From Gammaproteobacteria bacterium (GTDB lineage: Bacteria; Pseudomonadota; Gammaproteobacteria; Steroidobacterales; Rariloculaceae): 64,000 nt of DNA. The stretch covers positions 20,451-84,450 of the forward strand of contig PKRJ01000007.1 in NCBI GenBank assembly GCA_017577365.1, in the 5' to 3' direction. Position 1 is the first letter of the stretch, and each line of letters begins with the position of its first letter. The notes below the pieces were generated by a model that saw nothing but the letters and a program-made list of their open reading frames with translations, was not told where the DNA came from and made no database searches. This document shows, one piece after another, positions 1 to 6,931 of this stretch. Both the position numbers and the translations under genes were made by a program.

Positions 1-39
1 TCGATGCGGGCGGCAGGATGCGCAAAAACGTATAACAGT

Positions 40-68
40 CTGGAAATTTGGATGCTTTTATATATACT
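40..68 (+). promoter_or_regulatory. Possible promoter of the H1-like gene
   Basis: TATACT at 63-68 matches the -10 consensus at five of six positions. CTGGAA at 40-45, 17 bp upstream, is a weak -35. The surrounding 30 bp are AT-rich compared with the rest of the window. The start codon at 101 leaves a leader of about 25 nt. The -10 is seen directly; its use is inferred. Confidence 0.35.
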
Positions 69-100
69 CAACGCCGTTTATCCCGACACGGAGACTACCC

Positions 101-385
101 ATGGCATCTACAAAGAAGACATCTGCGAAGAAGACGTCGAGCAAACGTAAGGCTCGTCGCAAGGTCGCGAAGAAGCCTGCCACGAAGAAGCGCGTAACGA
201 AGAAGCGCGCGACGAAGAAGAAGGCCACGAAGAAGAAGGCCAAGAAGAAGGCGGCGAAGAAGAAGACCGCCAAGAAGAAGGCCGGCAAGAAGAAGGCCAA
301 GAAGAAGGCTTCCAAGAAGAAGGCGACGAGGAAGAAGGCGACCAGAAAGAAGACTCCGGCGGCAACGCCGGTGGTGGGCGCCTGA
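101..385 (+). CDS. Histone H1-like Lys/Ala-rich DNA-binding protein
   Basis: This 94-residue protein is extremely basic, with about 40 lysines. Residues 35-85 are a near-tandem array of KKKA/KKKAT units, written in DNA as repeats of aagaagaaggc. Such tails resemble bacterial H1-like proteins (the Bordetella BpH1 and AlgP type), which bind DNA through lysine-rich low-complexity regions and may compact the nucleoid. There is no globular domain; the short C-terminal end (TPAATPVVGA) is neutral. A GGAG at 90-93 sits 7 nt before the ATG and supports this start. A strong terminator follows at 433-461. Repeat number probably varies between strains by slippage (inference). Confidence 0.85.
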   Translation: MASTKKTSAKKTSSKRKARRKVAKKPATKKRVTKKRATKKKATKKKAKKKAAKKKTAKKKAGKKKAKKKASKKKATRKKATRKKTPAATPVVGA

Positions 386-432
386 AGACGTCCCTACCAC
401 ACTTGGACGGAGAGCTTCGCTCACGTCAAAAG

Positions 433-461
433 AAGTGCCCGCGAAAGCGGGCACTTTTTTT
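433..461 (+). terminator. Rho-independent terminator after the H1-like gene
   Basis: A perfect 9-bp stem, AGTGCCCGC/GCGGGCACT, is closed by a GAAA tetraloop (443-446) and followed by a run of T to position 461. It is one of the clearest terminators in the window. The rpiA ribosome binding site begins only 4 nt after the T run. Confidence 0.92.
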
Positions 462-477
462 GTAGGGGGCACGCACG

Positions 478-1137
478 ATGACGCAAGACGAGCAAAAACG
501 ACGCGCGGCGATCGCGGCGCTCGACTACATCGAGGATGGCATCACACTCGGCGTCGGCACCGGCAGCACGGTCGACTTCTTCATCGACGCGTTGCCCCGG
601 CTCGCCCACAGGCTGGCGGCGGTCGTGTCGAGCTCGGAACGCTCCACGGCGAAGCTCGAGAGCCTCGGTATCGAGGTCAAATCGTTCGCCGAGATCGACC
701 GGATCGATCTTTACGTCGACGGCGCCGACGAGGCGACGAAGCACCTGCACCTGCTGAAAGGAGGAGGCGGCGCATTGACCCGCGAGAAGGTGCTCGCCGG
801 CGCGGCGCGGCGTTTCGTCTGCATCGTCGACGCGTCCAAGGTCGTCGGAACGCTCGGCCGCTTCCCGTTACCGATCGAGGTCGTGCCGATGGCCCGGTCG
901 TTCGTCGCGCGTCAGATGATCAAGGCAGGGGGAGAACCGGTCTGGCGCAAGGACTTCGTCACCGACAACGGCAATATCATCCTGGACGTCCACAACTTGA
1001 AGATCGCGAATCCCCTCGAGCTGGAAACGCGCTTCAACCAGATACCCGGCATCGTCACGGTCGGGATCTTTGCCCACCGGGGCGCCGACGTGCTCGTGAT
1101 CGGCGAGAAGGACGGCGTCCGCACGCTCGGGCGTTAG
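478..1137 (+). CDS. rpiA: Ribose-5-phosphate isomerase A
   Basis: RpiA interconverts ribose 5-phosphate and ribulose 5-phosphate in the cytoplasm, in the non-oxidative pentose phosphate pathway. The 219-residue length is typical of the family. Visible signatures are the phosphate-binding GTGSTVDFF near residue 26, DGADEA near residue 80 and KGGGGALTREK near residue 93, which carries catalytic residues. GGGGG at 465-469 lies 8 nt before the ATG. The gene starts 17 nt downstream of the H1-like gene's terminator, so there is no obvious room for its own promoter; some read-through, or a promoter buried in the hairpin region, must supply it (inference). Confidence 0.96.
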   Translation: MTQDEQKRRAAIAALDYIEDGITLGVGTGSTVDFFIDALPRLAHRLAAVVSSSERSTAKLESLGIEVKSFAEIDRIDLYVDGADEATKHLHLLKGGGGALTREKVLAGAARRFVCIVDASKVVGTLGRFPLPIEVVPMARSFVARQMIKAGGEPVWRKDFVTDNGNIILDVHNLKIANPLELETRFNQIPGIVTVGIFAHRGADVLVIGEKDGVRTLGR

Positions 1138-1169
1138 TCGAGCGCCGGCGAGCGAAGGCAGACGGGACA

Positions 1170-1206
1170 TATAAATAAAGAAGCGGCGGGCTCGATGCCC
1201 GCCGCT
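1170..1206 (-). terminator. Rho-independent terminator of tRNA-Gln
   Basis: Read on the minus strand, a 10-bp stem AGCGGCGGGC/GCCCGCCGCT (1182-1191 with 1197-1206) with a 5-nt loop is followed by TCTTTATTTAT. It lies 8 nt past the CCA end of the tRNA gene. The U-rich side is on the minus strand only, so it serves the tRNA rather than rpiA. Confidence 0.85.
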
Positions 1207-1214
1207 CGGAGAGT

Positions 1215-1288
1215 TGGCTGGGGGACCAGGATTCGAACCTGGGTTCTCGGAGTCAGAGTCCGATGTCCTACCGCTAGACGATCCCCCA
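1215..1288 (-). tRNA. tRNA-Gln (anticodon CUG)
   Basis: The minus strand folds as a cloverleaf of 74 nt. The acceptor stem is TGGGGGA/TCCCCCA with discriminator G, and CCA is encoded at 1215-1217. The anticodon stem TCGGA/TCCGA encloses the loop CTCTGAC, giving anticodon CTG, which reads CAG codons. The T arm contains GGTTCGAATCC. CAG is the preferred glutamine codon in a high-GC genome. A terminator follows at 1170-1206. No other tRNA is visible in the window. Confidence 0.95.
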
Positions 1289-1420
1289 AGCGGTGTTCAG
1301 CTTAACCGCCCCGGACGGATATTGCCACCGTCCCACCGGCGAGACGGATTGGATGGGCCAAGCCGGCATGAAGCCCGGTGCGAATCGGGCCCGCGCGCCG
1401 GCCGACGTCTTCGTCGGGTA

Positions 1421-1813
1421 TTAGCGCTTCGAGAACTGCGTCGCGCGGCGAGCCTTGCGCAGGCCGACCTTCTTGCGCTCGACCTCGCGGGCGTCGCGCG
1501 TCACGAATCCGGCACGACGCAGCGGTTGGCGCAGCGTCTCGTCATAGGCGATCAGCGCGCGCGTGATGCCGTGCCGGATCGCGCCGGCCTGGCCGGTGGT
1601 GCCGCCGCCGGAGACCGTCGCGCGCACGTCGAACTTGCCTTCGAGAGCGCTCGTGACGAGCGGCTGGCGGACGATCATGCGCGCGGTCTCGCGGCCGAAG
1701 AATTGCTCGAGCGGGCGGCCGTTGATCGTGATCTGGCCGCTGCCCGGCCGAAGGAAAACCCGTGCCGTGGCAGTCTTGCGTCGGCCGGTGCCGTAATAGT
1801 TCTCGGTAGCCAT
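1421..1813 (-). CDS. rpsI: Ribosomal protein S9
   Basis: S9 is a 30S head protein whose C-terminal tail reaches the P-site tRNA. The 130-residue length equals that of E. coli S9. The start MATENYYGTGRRKTATARVF and the end KKVGLRKARRATQFSKR are characteristic; the final SKR tail contacts tRNA. It lies 7 nt downstream of rplM on the minus strand and forms the universal rplM-rpsI operon, expressed from the promoter proposed at 2301-2329. Confidence 0.98.
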   Translation of the reverse strand: MATENYYGTGRRKTATARVFLRPGSGQITINGRPLEQFFGRETARMIVRQPLVTSALEGKFDVRATVSGGGTTGQAGAIRHGITRALIAYDETLRQPLRRAGFVTRDAREVERKKVGLRKARRATQFSKR

Positions 1814-1820
1814 CGGGATC

Positions 1821-2249
1821 CTAGAGCTCCAACGGTATGGGCTGCTGCGCCTGGTGCGGATGCTCGGCGCCGCGGACGACCTTCAGCTTGCGCAGCATGC
1901 GGCGCCCGAGGGGATTCTTCGGCAACATGCCCTTCACGGCGAGCTCGAGCGCCCGCTCCGGAGCCCGTTGCAGCAGCTTCTCGAGCGACTCCGACTTCAG
2001 ATTACCCACATAGCCGGTATGGCGATAGTAGATCTTGTCCTTCATCTTGCGGCCGGTCACGCGGATCTTCTCCGCGTTGATGACGACCACGTAGTCGCCG
2101 GTATCGACGTGCGGGGTATAGACGGGCTTGTGCTTGCCCCGGAGACGCCGCGCGATCTCGCTCGCGAGCCGACCGAGCGTCTTGCCGTCGGCGTCGACGA
2201 CGTACCAGTCGCGGCGGACGGTCTCCGGCTTGGCGGAATATGTCTTCAT
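1821..2249 (-). CDS. rplM: Ribosomal protein L13
   Basis: L13 is an early-assembly 50S protein. The ATG at 2249 begins MKTYSAKPETVRRDWYVVDA and gives 142 residues, exactly the E. coli length; the frame is open further upstream but that part lacks homology. The family motif DYVVVINAEKIRVTGRKMKDK is visible in the middle. It is the first gene of the rplM-rpsI operon, with a leader of about 45 nt. In E. coli L13 represses its own operon by binding the leader; whether that happens here is not visible. Confidence 0.98.
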   Translation of the reverse strand: MKTYSAKPETVRRDWYVVDADGKTLGRLASEIARRLRGKHKPVYTPHVDTGDYVVVINAEKIRVTGRKMKDKIYYRHTGYVGNLKSESLEKLLQRAPERALELAVKGMLPKNPLGRRMLRKLKVVRGAEHPHQAQQPIPLEL

Positions 2250-2300
2250 CTTCGCAATCGATTGTGAGAGTGGCGCCGGGGCCCCGACGAAAGACGCAGA

Positions 2301-2329
2301 ATCGTACAGGCAGTCCCTCGGACGTGCAA
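2301..2329 (-). promoter_or_regulatory. Probable rplM-rpsI promoter
   Basis: On the minus strand TTGCAC (2324-2329) and TACGAT (2301-2306) are separated by exactly 17 bp. Each matches its consensus hexamer partly (three and four of six). The predicted transcript starts about 45 nt before the rplM ATG. Confidence 0.5.
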
Positions 2330-2394
2330 GCGACCGCCGCCCGGGACGCGACCGCACCTCCCGGCGCCGCCGGCCCCGCCCCCCCGGCCCGGCG

Positions 2395-3117
2395 CTAGAA
2401 CGCGTACTCGAGCGCCACGGACGAGAAGCGGTCGGTCTTCGCAGAACCGGCCGGTACCGCGCTGTTGTGCTTGACGCGGTAGCTCAGGACCAGCGCGATA
2501 TTGCCGATGATCCGCGCCCGCAGCGCGGAACGGGATTCCGTCATCGTGTTCGTCGAGCCGCTCTCGACGACGATCGACTGCTCGAAATCGGTCGTCTCGG
2601 TCATGACCCAGCGATAGTTGACGGAGCCGCGCAGGATCCGGTCATCCTCCTCCGTGCCGTCGCGCAGCTCGGATTGGCGAGCACCCGCACCGAGCCCGGC
2701 GTCGAGGAGGTGGCGTTCGCCGTCGAGAAAGCGCCGTCCGTAACCGATCGTCTGGGAGACCTGCTCCGCATAACCCGAGAAGCGGTCCCGCTTCCAGTCG
2801 AGCGCCGTGAAGAGGAAGTTGTGCTCGCCGAACGACCGTCGCGCCTCGTAACCGAAAAGGTACGCTTCGGCGGTCGTCTCGTCGTTCGTCGAGGCGCCGA
2901 CGGCCGAGAGATTGAACGAGTGTCTCCAATCCGGAAGCGTATAGACGACCGAGAAGGACGCGTTCGTGCTCTCGCTCTCGGTGTTGCCGCTCGTCGCGAG
3001 ATATCCGAGCGCCGCTTTGCCTGAGACCGAATCGGTTGCGGGCCCGCCGCCTTGCGCGGCCGCTGCATGTGGGAGGCACACGCATAGAGCGAGCGCCGCT
3101 CGACGCATGATCGACAT
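2395..3117 (-). CDS. DUF481 (YdiY-like) outer-membrane protein
   Basis: The protein has a signal peptide (MSIMRRAALALCVCLPHAAAAQ) followed by a beta-rich region of about 215 residues. Features of the DUF481/YdiY family are GKAALGYLATSGNTESES at the start of the mature part, alternating hydrophobic strands, and a terminal aromatic (EYAF), the usual outer-membrane barrel signature. I chose the ATG at 3117 because it places the signal peptide at the N-terminus; the frame continues 13 codons further upstream. The function of the family is unknown; E. coli YdiY responds to acid. It stands alone between rplM and the divergent coq7. Confidence 0.85.
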   Translation of the reverse strand: MSIMRRAALALCVCLPHAAAAQGGGPATDSVSGKAALGYLATSGNTESESTNASFSVVYTLPDWRHSFNLSAVGASTNDETTAEAYLFGYEARRSFGEHNFLFTALDWKRDRFSGYAEQVSQTIGYGRRFLDGERHLLDAGLGAGARQSELRDGTEEDDRILRGSVNYRWVMTETTDFEQSIVVESGSTNTMTESRSALRARIIGNIALVLSYRVKHNSAVPAGSAKTDRFSSVALEYAF

Positions 3118-3220
3118 CTGCTTTCCCGGAGCCTGGGCGACCGCGGCATGATACACATCGATCGCGGCGACGCCAGCCGAGAGCCTTTCGTTCGTCGCCG
3201 CATCGCGTCCCTACGGTCCT

Positions 3221-3226
3221 TATAAT
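3221..3226 (+). promoter_or_regulatory. -10 box of coq7, predicted leaderless
   Basis: A perfect TATAAT lies 7 nt before the coq7 ATG at 3234. With normal spacing transcription would start at or next to the A of the start codon. No Shine-Dalgarno is present and the -35 region is poor. Confidence 0.55.
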
Positions 3227-3233
3227 CTCGCGC

Positions 3234-3872
3234 ATGACGACGAAGCTCACGGTGCAGGATCTCTTGATCGCCGCCGTCGACGAAGGGTTGCGCACGTTGA
3301 CGGCGACCGCGCCGTCGTCGCGCCCGAATCCGGCGCGAACCGTGGAAGACGCGCCGCTCACGAGCGACGAGAAGCGCTTGAGCGCCGCGTTGATGCGCGT
3401 CAATCACGCCGGCGAGATCGCCGCGCAAGCGCTTTATGCGGGACAATCGATCGGCGCGCGCAGCACCGCGACTCGCGAGCAATTGCTGAATGCCGCACGC
3501 GAGGAACGCGACCACCTCGTTTGGTGCAAGGCGCGTCTCGACGAGCTCGGCGACCGGCCGAGCGCGCTCGGCCCGTTCTGGTACGCCGGCAGCTTCTGCA
3601 TCGGCCTCGTCGCGGGATGCTTCGGCGACGAGCTGAGCCTCGGTTTCGTCGCCGAGACGGAGCGTCAGGTCGAGGCGCATCTCGACGACCACATGGGCCG
3701 GCTGCCCGCGGCCGACGAGAAAAGCCGCGCGATCCTGCGCGAGATGGCCGCCGACGAAGCGCATCACGGCACGACCGCCCGGCTCGCCGGCGGCAGACCG
3801 CTGCCCGGACCGGTCCGGATGCTGATGACCTTGGGCGGAGAAATCCTGCGGCGGACGGCGTATTACGTTTGA
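3234..3872 (+). CDS. coq7: Coq7-type demethoxyubiquinone hydroxylase
   Basis: This di-iron monooxygenase hydroxylates the demethoxy intermediate in ubiquinone synthesis; it is the oxygen-dependent alternative to the flavoprotein UbiF. The 212-residue length is normal. Iron-ligand motifs are visible: RVNHAGEIAAQALYAGQ around E61, EERDH at 90-94, the ETERQVEAH segment near 141-149 and DEAHH at 174-178. Hydrophobic stretches such as SFCIGLVAGCF fit a membrane-associated enzyme. The start is supported by the TATAAT 7 nt upstream rather than by a ribosome binding site. It is monocistronic, with crp downstream in the same direction. Confidence 0.95.
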   Translation: MTTKLTVQDLLIAAVDEGLRTLTATAPSSRPNPARTVEDAPLTSDEKRLSAALMRVNHAGEIAAQALYAGQSIGARSTATREQLLNAAREERDHLVWCKARLDELGDRPSALGPFWYAGSFCIGLVAGCFGDELSLGFVAETERQVEAHLDDHMGRLPAADEKSRAILREMAADEAHHGTTARLAGGRPLPGPVRMLMTLGGEILRRTAYYV

Positions 3873-3975
3873 TTTCCTTTACCGACTGATCCCGGTCACA
3901 AGAACTCGCTCCAAAGTTGCGAACTTACGGGAATTTGATTAAATACGGGATTAAGTCAAACCCGGAGCCCTCAAG

Positions 3976-4656
3976 ATGGAAGAAGCACTTCGGCCGTTGA
4001 GCGACGTTCCCGCAATCAACCGGTTCTTGAGCTATTGCCGAGTCAGGACCGTGCCGGCCAAGACGGTCATGATTCACGCAGGCGATCTGCCGGATGTCCT
4101 CTATTACATTGTCGACGGCTCGGTCGAGGTGATGATCGAGGACGAGGACGGCAACGAGATGGTCCTCGCCTACCTCAACAAGGGCCAGTTCTTCGGCGAG
4201 ATGGGCCTGTTCCACGAGCAGCCGCAGCGCAGCGCCTGGGTGCGGACGCGCACCGAAAGCGAAATCGCGGAGATGACTTACGCGAGGTTCCGCCAGCTCG
4301 CGTCGGAGAGCCCGGGCCTGCTCTTCGAGCTCGCGACGCAGCTCGCGACCCGCCTCGACCGCACGAACCGCAAGCTCGGCGACCTGGCCTTCGTCGACGT
4401 CACGGGCCGCGTCGCCCACGCGATCATGGACCTGTGCCGCGAGCCGGATGCGATGACGCATCCCGAGGGCATGCAGATCAAGGTCTCGCGTCAGGAGCTT
4501 TCGCGCCTCGTCGGCTGCTCGCGGGAGATGGCGGGCCGCGTTCTGAAAGTGCTCGAGGATCAGGGTCTCGTTCGCGCGAACGGCAAGACGATCGTCGTCT
4601 TCAACGCGCGTCGCGATCCTCCCAAAGCGCGTCGTCCGCAGCTGCAGCGCGTCTGA
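3976..4656 (+). CDS. crp: Crp/Vfr/Clp-type cyclic-nucleotide-responsive regulator
   Basis: This is a 226-residue global regulator of the CRP family. The N-terminal cyclic nucleotide-binding domain carries FGEMGLF (G74, E75) and RSAWVR (R85, S86), matching the cAMP-pocket residues of E. coli Crp. A dimer helix follows, then a helix-turn-helix at about 172-199 (RQELSRLVGCSREMAGRVL) nearly identical in its recognition helix to Crp, implying a TGTGA-type site. The residue equivalent to Crp S128, which contacts the neighbouring subunit's cAMP, is N131 (RTNRK). Members from Xanthomonas (Clp) bind cyclic di-GMP instead, so the ligand is uncertain. Confidence 0.92.
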   Translation: MEEALRPLSDVPAINRFLSYCRVRTVPAKTVMIHAGDLPDVLYYIVDGSVEVMIEDEDGNEMVLAYLNKGQFFGEMGLFHEQPQRSAWVRTRTESEIAEMTYARFRQLASESPGLLFELATQLATRLDRTNRKLGDLAFVDVTGRVAHAIMDLCREPDAMTHPEGMQIKVSRQELSRLVGCSREMAGRVLKVLEDQGLVRANGKTIVVFNARRDPPKARRPQLQRV

Positions 4657-4659
4657 TCT

Positions 4660-4687
4660 CACGCCGGCGGACCGGGCCGCCGGCGTG
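4660..4687. terminator. Bidirectional terminator-like hairpin between crp and djlA
   Basis: CACGCCGGCGG and CCGCCGGCGTG form a perfect 11-bp stem with a 6-nt loop, exactly between the convergent stop codons of crp and djlA. There is no T run on either side, so termination efficiency is uncertain. Confidence 0.5.
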
Positions 4688-4695
4688 GCGACGCA

Positions 4696-5514
4696 TCATT
4701 TCATCGACCGGTGCGTCTTGATCCGGTCGTACGCCGCACGGATCTCGTGCGTTTTCTGCTCCGCTCTCGCCCTCTCCGCTTCGGACAATCCGCGAGCCGC
4801 GAGCTTGTCCGGGTGATACCGGTTCATTAGGCGGCGGTACGCCCGTTTCACCTCCGCGTCCGACGCGCCGGCCCCGACGCCGAGAACGCGGTAGGCCGAC
4901 TCGAGCTCCGGCGCCGCACCGATCGTTTCGGTCCTCGCAGACCCGCGGCGGAGCTCTTCCGCGCGAACGAGCGCTTCGATCTGCGCGAGCTGTACGCGGC
5001 CGATCCCGAGCGCGCTCGCGATCCGCCAGAGCAACCGGCGCTTCGCGAGATCGACGGGACCCGACGCGATCGCCGCCTGCATCTGGATCTCGACGAACGC
5101 GCGCGCGAGATCCCTTCGCGCCTCGAGCTTGCGCGCGAGCTCGGCGAGCCTTTCCGCGATGGGATAGTCCGGCTGCTTGCCGGCGGTGAAGCACGCGATC
5201 GCCGCTTTGACCTGCTCGGGATTGAGCTCGAGCGTATGCATGATGCCGCGTGCTACGCGGATCTCCTCCTCGGAGACTCGGCCGTCCGCCTTCGCGACGC
5301 GGCCCATCAGCTCGAAAGTCGTCCGCAGGAAATGGTCCGCGACGTCCGGCGGCACGGGCCGAATCGCCCCTTGGCGGCCGAACGTGAGCCCTTGGTCGAG
5401 CCGGTGACCGAGCACCACGCCGAGCAGAAGGCCGATGGGTCCCGCGGCGGCGGCGCCGATCAGGCCCCCGAACGCCTTCCCTAGCCATTGAATGCCGGCG
5501 CTTGCGGCCGTCAT
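4696..5514 (-). CDS. djlA: DjlA-like membrane-anchored J-domain co-chaperone
   Basis: The N-terminus has a hydrophobic Gly/Ala-rich anchor (FGGLIGAAAAGPIGLLLGVVLG). A TerB-like helical domain follows (about 45-165), then a linker, and a C-terminal J domain containing the HPDK motif (NRYHPDKLAARG). This order is that of DjlA, which activates DnaK at the inner membrane. I chose the ATG at 5514; a GTG four codons upstream (5526) is the alternative. It converges on crp. In E. coli DjlA is linked to envelope-stress signalling; nothing here shows its client. Confidence 0.88.
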   Translation of the reverse strand: MTAASAGIQWLGKAFGGLIGAAAAGPIGLLLGVVLGHRLDQGLTFGRQGAIRPVPPDVADHFLRTTFELMGRVAKADGRVSEEEIRVARGIMHTLELNPEQVKAAIACFTAGKQPDYPIAERLAELARKLEARRDLARAFVEIQMQAAIASGPVDLAKRRLLWRIASALGIGRVQLAQIEALVRAEELRRGSARTETIGAAPELESAYRVLGVGAGASDAEVKRAYRRLMNRYHPDKLAARGLSEAERARAEQKTHEIRAAYDRIKTHRSMK

Positions 5515-5646
5515 GCGCTTGCTCACGTCGTTCGACCGATCCTTCGCGAACGGTTGCCTCGTTGCTGCTCGACGGCCATTATCTGGCGTTTTCGTTGCAA
5601 CGCAATTCCGCGGCTCTCACCTTCCGAAAGTCCGTCCGCGAAAGTC

Positions 5647-6555
5647 ATGAACGCACCACGTACGCCCCTTTTCGAATCGCGGCTCCATAGTCTGCCTCCG
5701 CCGAGGCGCGGCAAGGTTCGGGACATCTATCAGATCGACGATCGGCACCTGCTGATCGTCGCGACGGACCGCATCTCCGCGTTCGACGTCGTGCTGCCGG
5801 ATCCGATCCCCGGCAAGGGCGTGTTGCTGACCGCGATATCGAATTTCTGGTTCGAGCGCCTCGAGCACGTGATTCCGAATCATCTGACCGGGATCGATCC
5901 GGCTTCCGTGCTCGGCGATCCGCGTGATCATGCCATCGTCGCGGGACGATCGGTCGTCGTGCAGCGGCTGAAGCCGTTGCCGATCGAAGCCGTCGTGCGC
6001 GGCTATCTGATCGGGTCCGGCTGGAAGGATTATTGTCAGACGGGCCGCGTATCGGGCGTCAGGCTCCCGCCCGGACTCGAGCTCGCCGAGCAGCTGCGCG
6101 AGCCGATCTTCACGCCGAGCACGAAGGCGGCGCCGGGCACGCACGACGAGAACATCACGATCGCCGAGGTGCGCGATCTCATCGGCGCCGAGCTCACGGC
6201 GCGCGTCGAGGAGGCGTCGTTGCGGCTCTATTCGGAGGCGTCCGCGTATGCTCGCGAGCGCGGGATCATCATCGCGGACACGAAGTTCGAGTTCGGCTTG
6301 ACCGACGACGGCGAGCTGCGTCTGATCGACGAGCTCCTGACGCCCGACTCGTCGCGCTTCTGGGATGCCGCAACCTACCGCCCGGGCTCGTCGCCGCAAA
6401 GCTTCGACAAGCAGTACGTGCGCGACTATCTCGAGACGCTCGACTGGGACAAGAAGCCGCCTGGCCCGCATCTGCCCGCGGTCGTGATCGAGCGCACGCG
6501 GCAGAAGTATCACGAGGCGCTGCAGCGGCTCACCGGCAAGAGCCTCGACGCGTAA
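5647..6555 (+). CDS. purC: SAICAR synthetase
   Basis: PurC joins CAIR and aspartate using ATP in step 8 of de novo purine synthesis. The ATG at 5647 (MNAPRTPLFESRLHSLPPPR) is followed by the GKVRDIY and DRISAFDVVL motifs, and gives 302 residues. The length fits the longer, yeast-like PurC class rather than the 237-residue E. coli type. Other family motifs are HLTGID, VVRGYLIGSGWKDY and DTKFEFG near the C-terminus. The gene stands alone, about 1.7 kb from purE-purK. It is followed by a 376-bp non-coding stretch containing a large palindromic repeat. Confidence 0.96.
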   Translation: MNAPRTPLFESRLHSLPPPRRGKVRDIYQIDDRHLLIVATDRISAFDVVLPDPIPGKGVLLTAISNFWFERLEHVIPNHLTGIDPASVLGDPRDHAIVAGRSVVVQRLKPLPIEAVVRGYLIGSGWKDYCQTGRVSGVRLPPGLELAEQLREPIFTPSTKAAPGTHDENITIAEVRDLIGAELTARVEEASLRLYSEASAYARERGIIIADTKFEFGLTDDGELRLIDELLTPDSSRFWDAATYRPGSSPQSFDKQYVRDYLETLDWDKKPPGPHLPAVVIERTRQKYHEALQRLTGKSLDA

Positions 6556-6641
6556 CGCCGCGCCGCGCATCGACGCACGGTGTGCGGCGTGAGCATCGCG
6601 CGCCGAGCGTCGCGTAGGCCTGTTCGTGAAGAGTGTCGCGG

Positions 6642-6822
6642 GGCCGTTCGTCATGAACGGTCGGCATGCGGTGGTGAAGCGGGCGCGCTGCATCGCCCTT
6701 CGCGGGACCGCCGTGAATCCGTCCCTGGAGCCTGCGTCCGCGGCATCCCTGCCGCGGACGCTCCCGCGAAGGGCGATGCACCGCGCCCGCTCGATACGCC
6801 GCGGCGCTCATGACGAACGGCC
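6642..6822. repeat. Nested palindromic repeat, copy 1
   Basis: The 376 bp between purC and pmbA (6556-6931) hold no gene but are organised around this element. The outer arms 6678-6707 and 6762-6791 are inverted repeats of 30 bp with one mismatch. Inside lies an unpaired core of 26 nt at 6708-6733 (begins CCGCCGTGAATCC), then an inner hairpin of 12 bp (6734-6745 with 6750-6761) with loop TCCC. A further outer inverted pair, GGCCGTTCGTCATGA, is at 6642-6656 and 6808-6822. The same core occurs at 60366-60391 with unrelated arms. It resembles dispersed intergenic repeats of gammaproteobacteria; I see no transposase. Confidence 0.9.
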
Positions 6823-6931
6823 TGAAAGCGCTTCGCGAGACTTTCCTAGTTGACGAAGCCGTTACGCGAACGTCGCTTGGATCAGCGGCGATGCGACTTC
6901 CGTCGCGACCGGGAGAGGGCGGCGCCGAGCG

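Noticed and set aside
95..472. Long reading frames opposite the H1-like gene, rich in Leu/Arg or Phe
   Set aside because: They are the reverse complement of the lysine repeat array, with no start signals of their own; the plus-strand gene has an SD and a terminator.
6580..6853. Short frames across repeat copy 1 that include TAVNPSLEPAS-like peptides
   Set aside because: They are translations of the palindromic repeat core; the same peptide appears at copy 2. No SD, and the DNA is better explained as structure.
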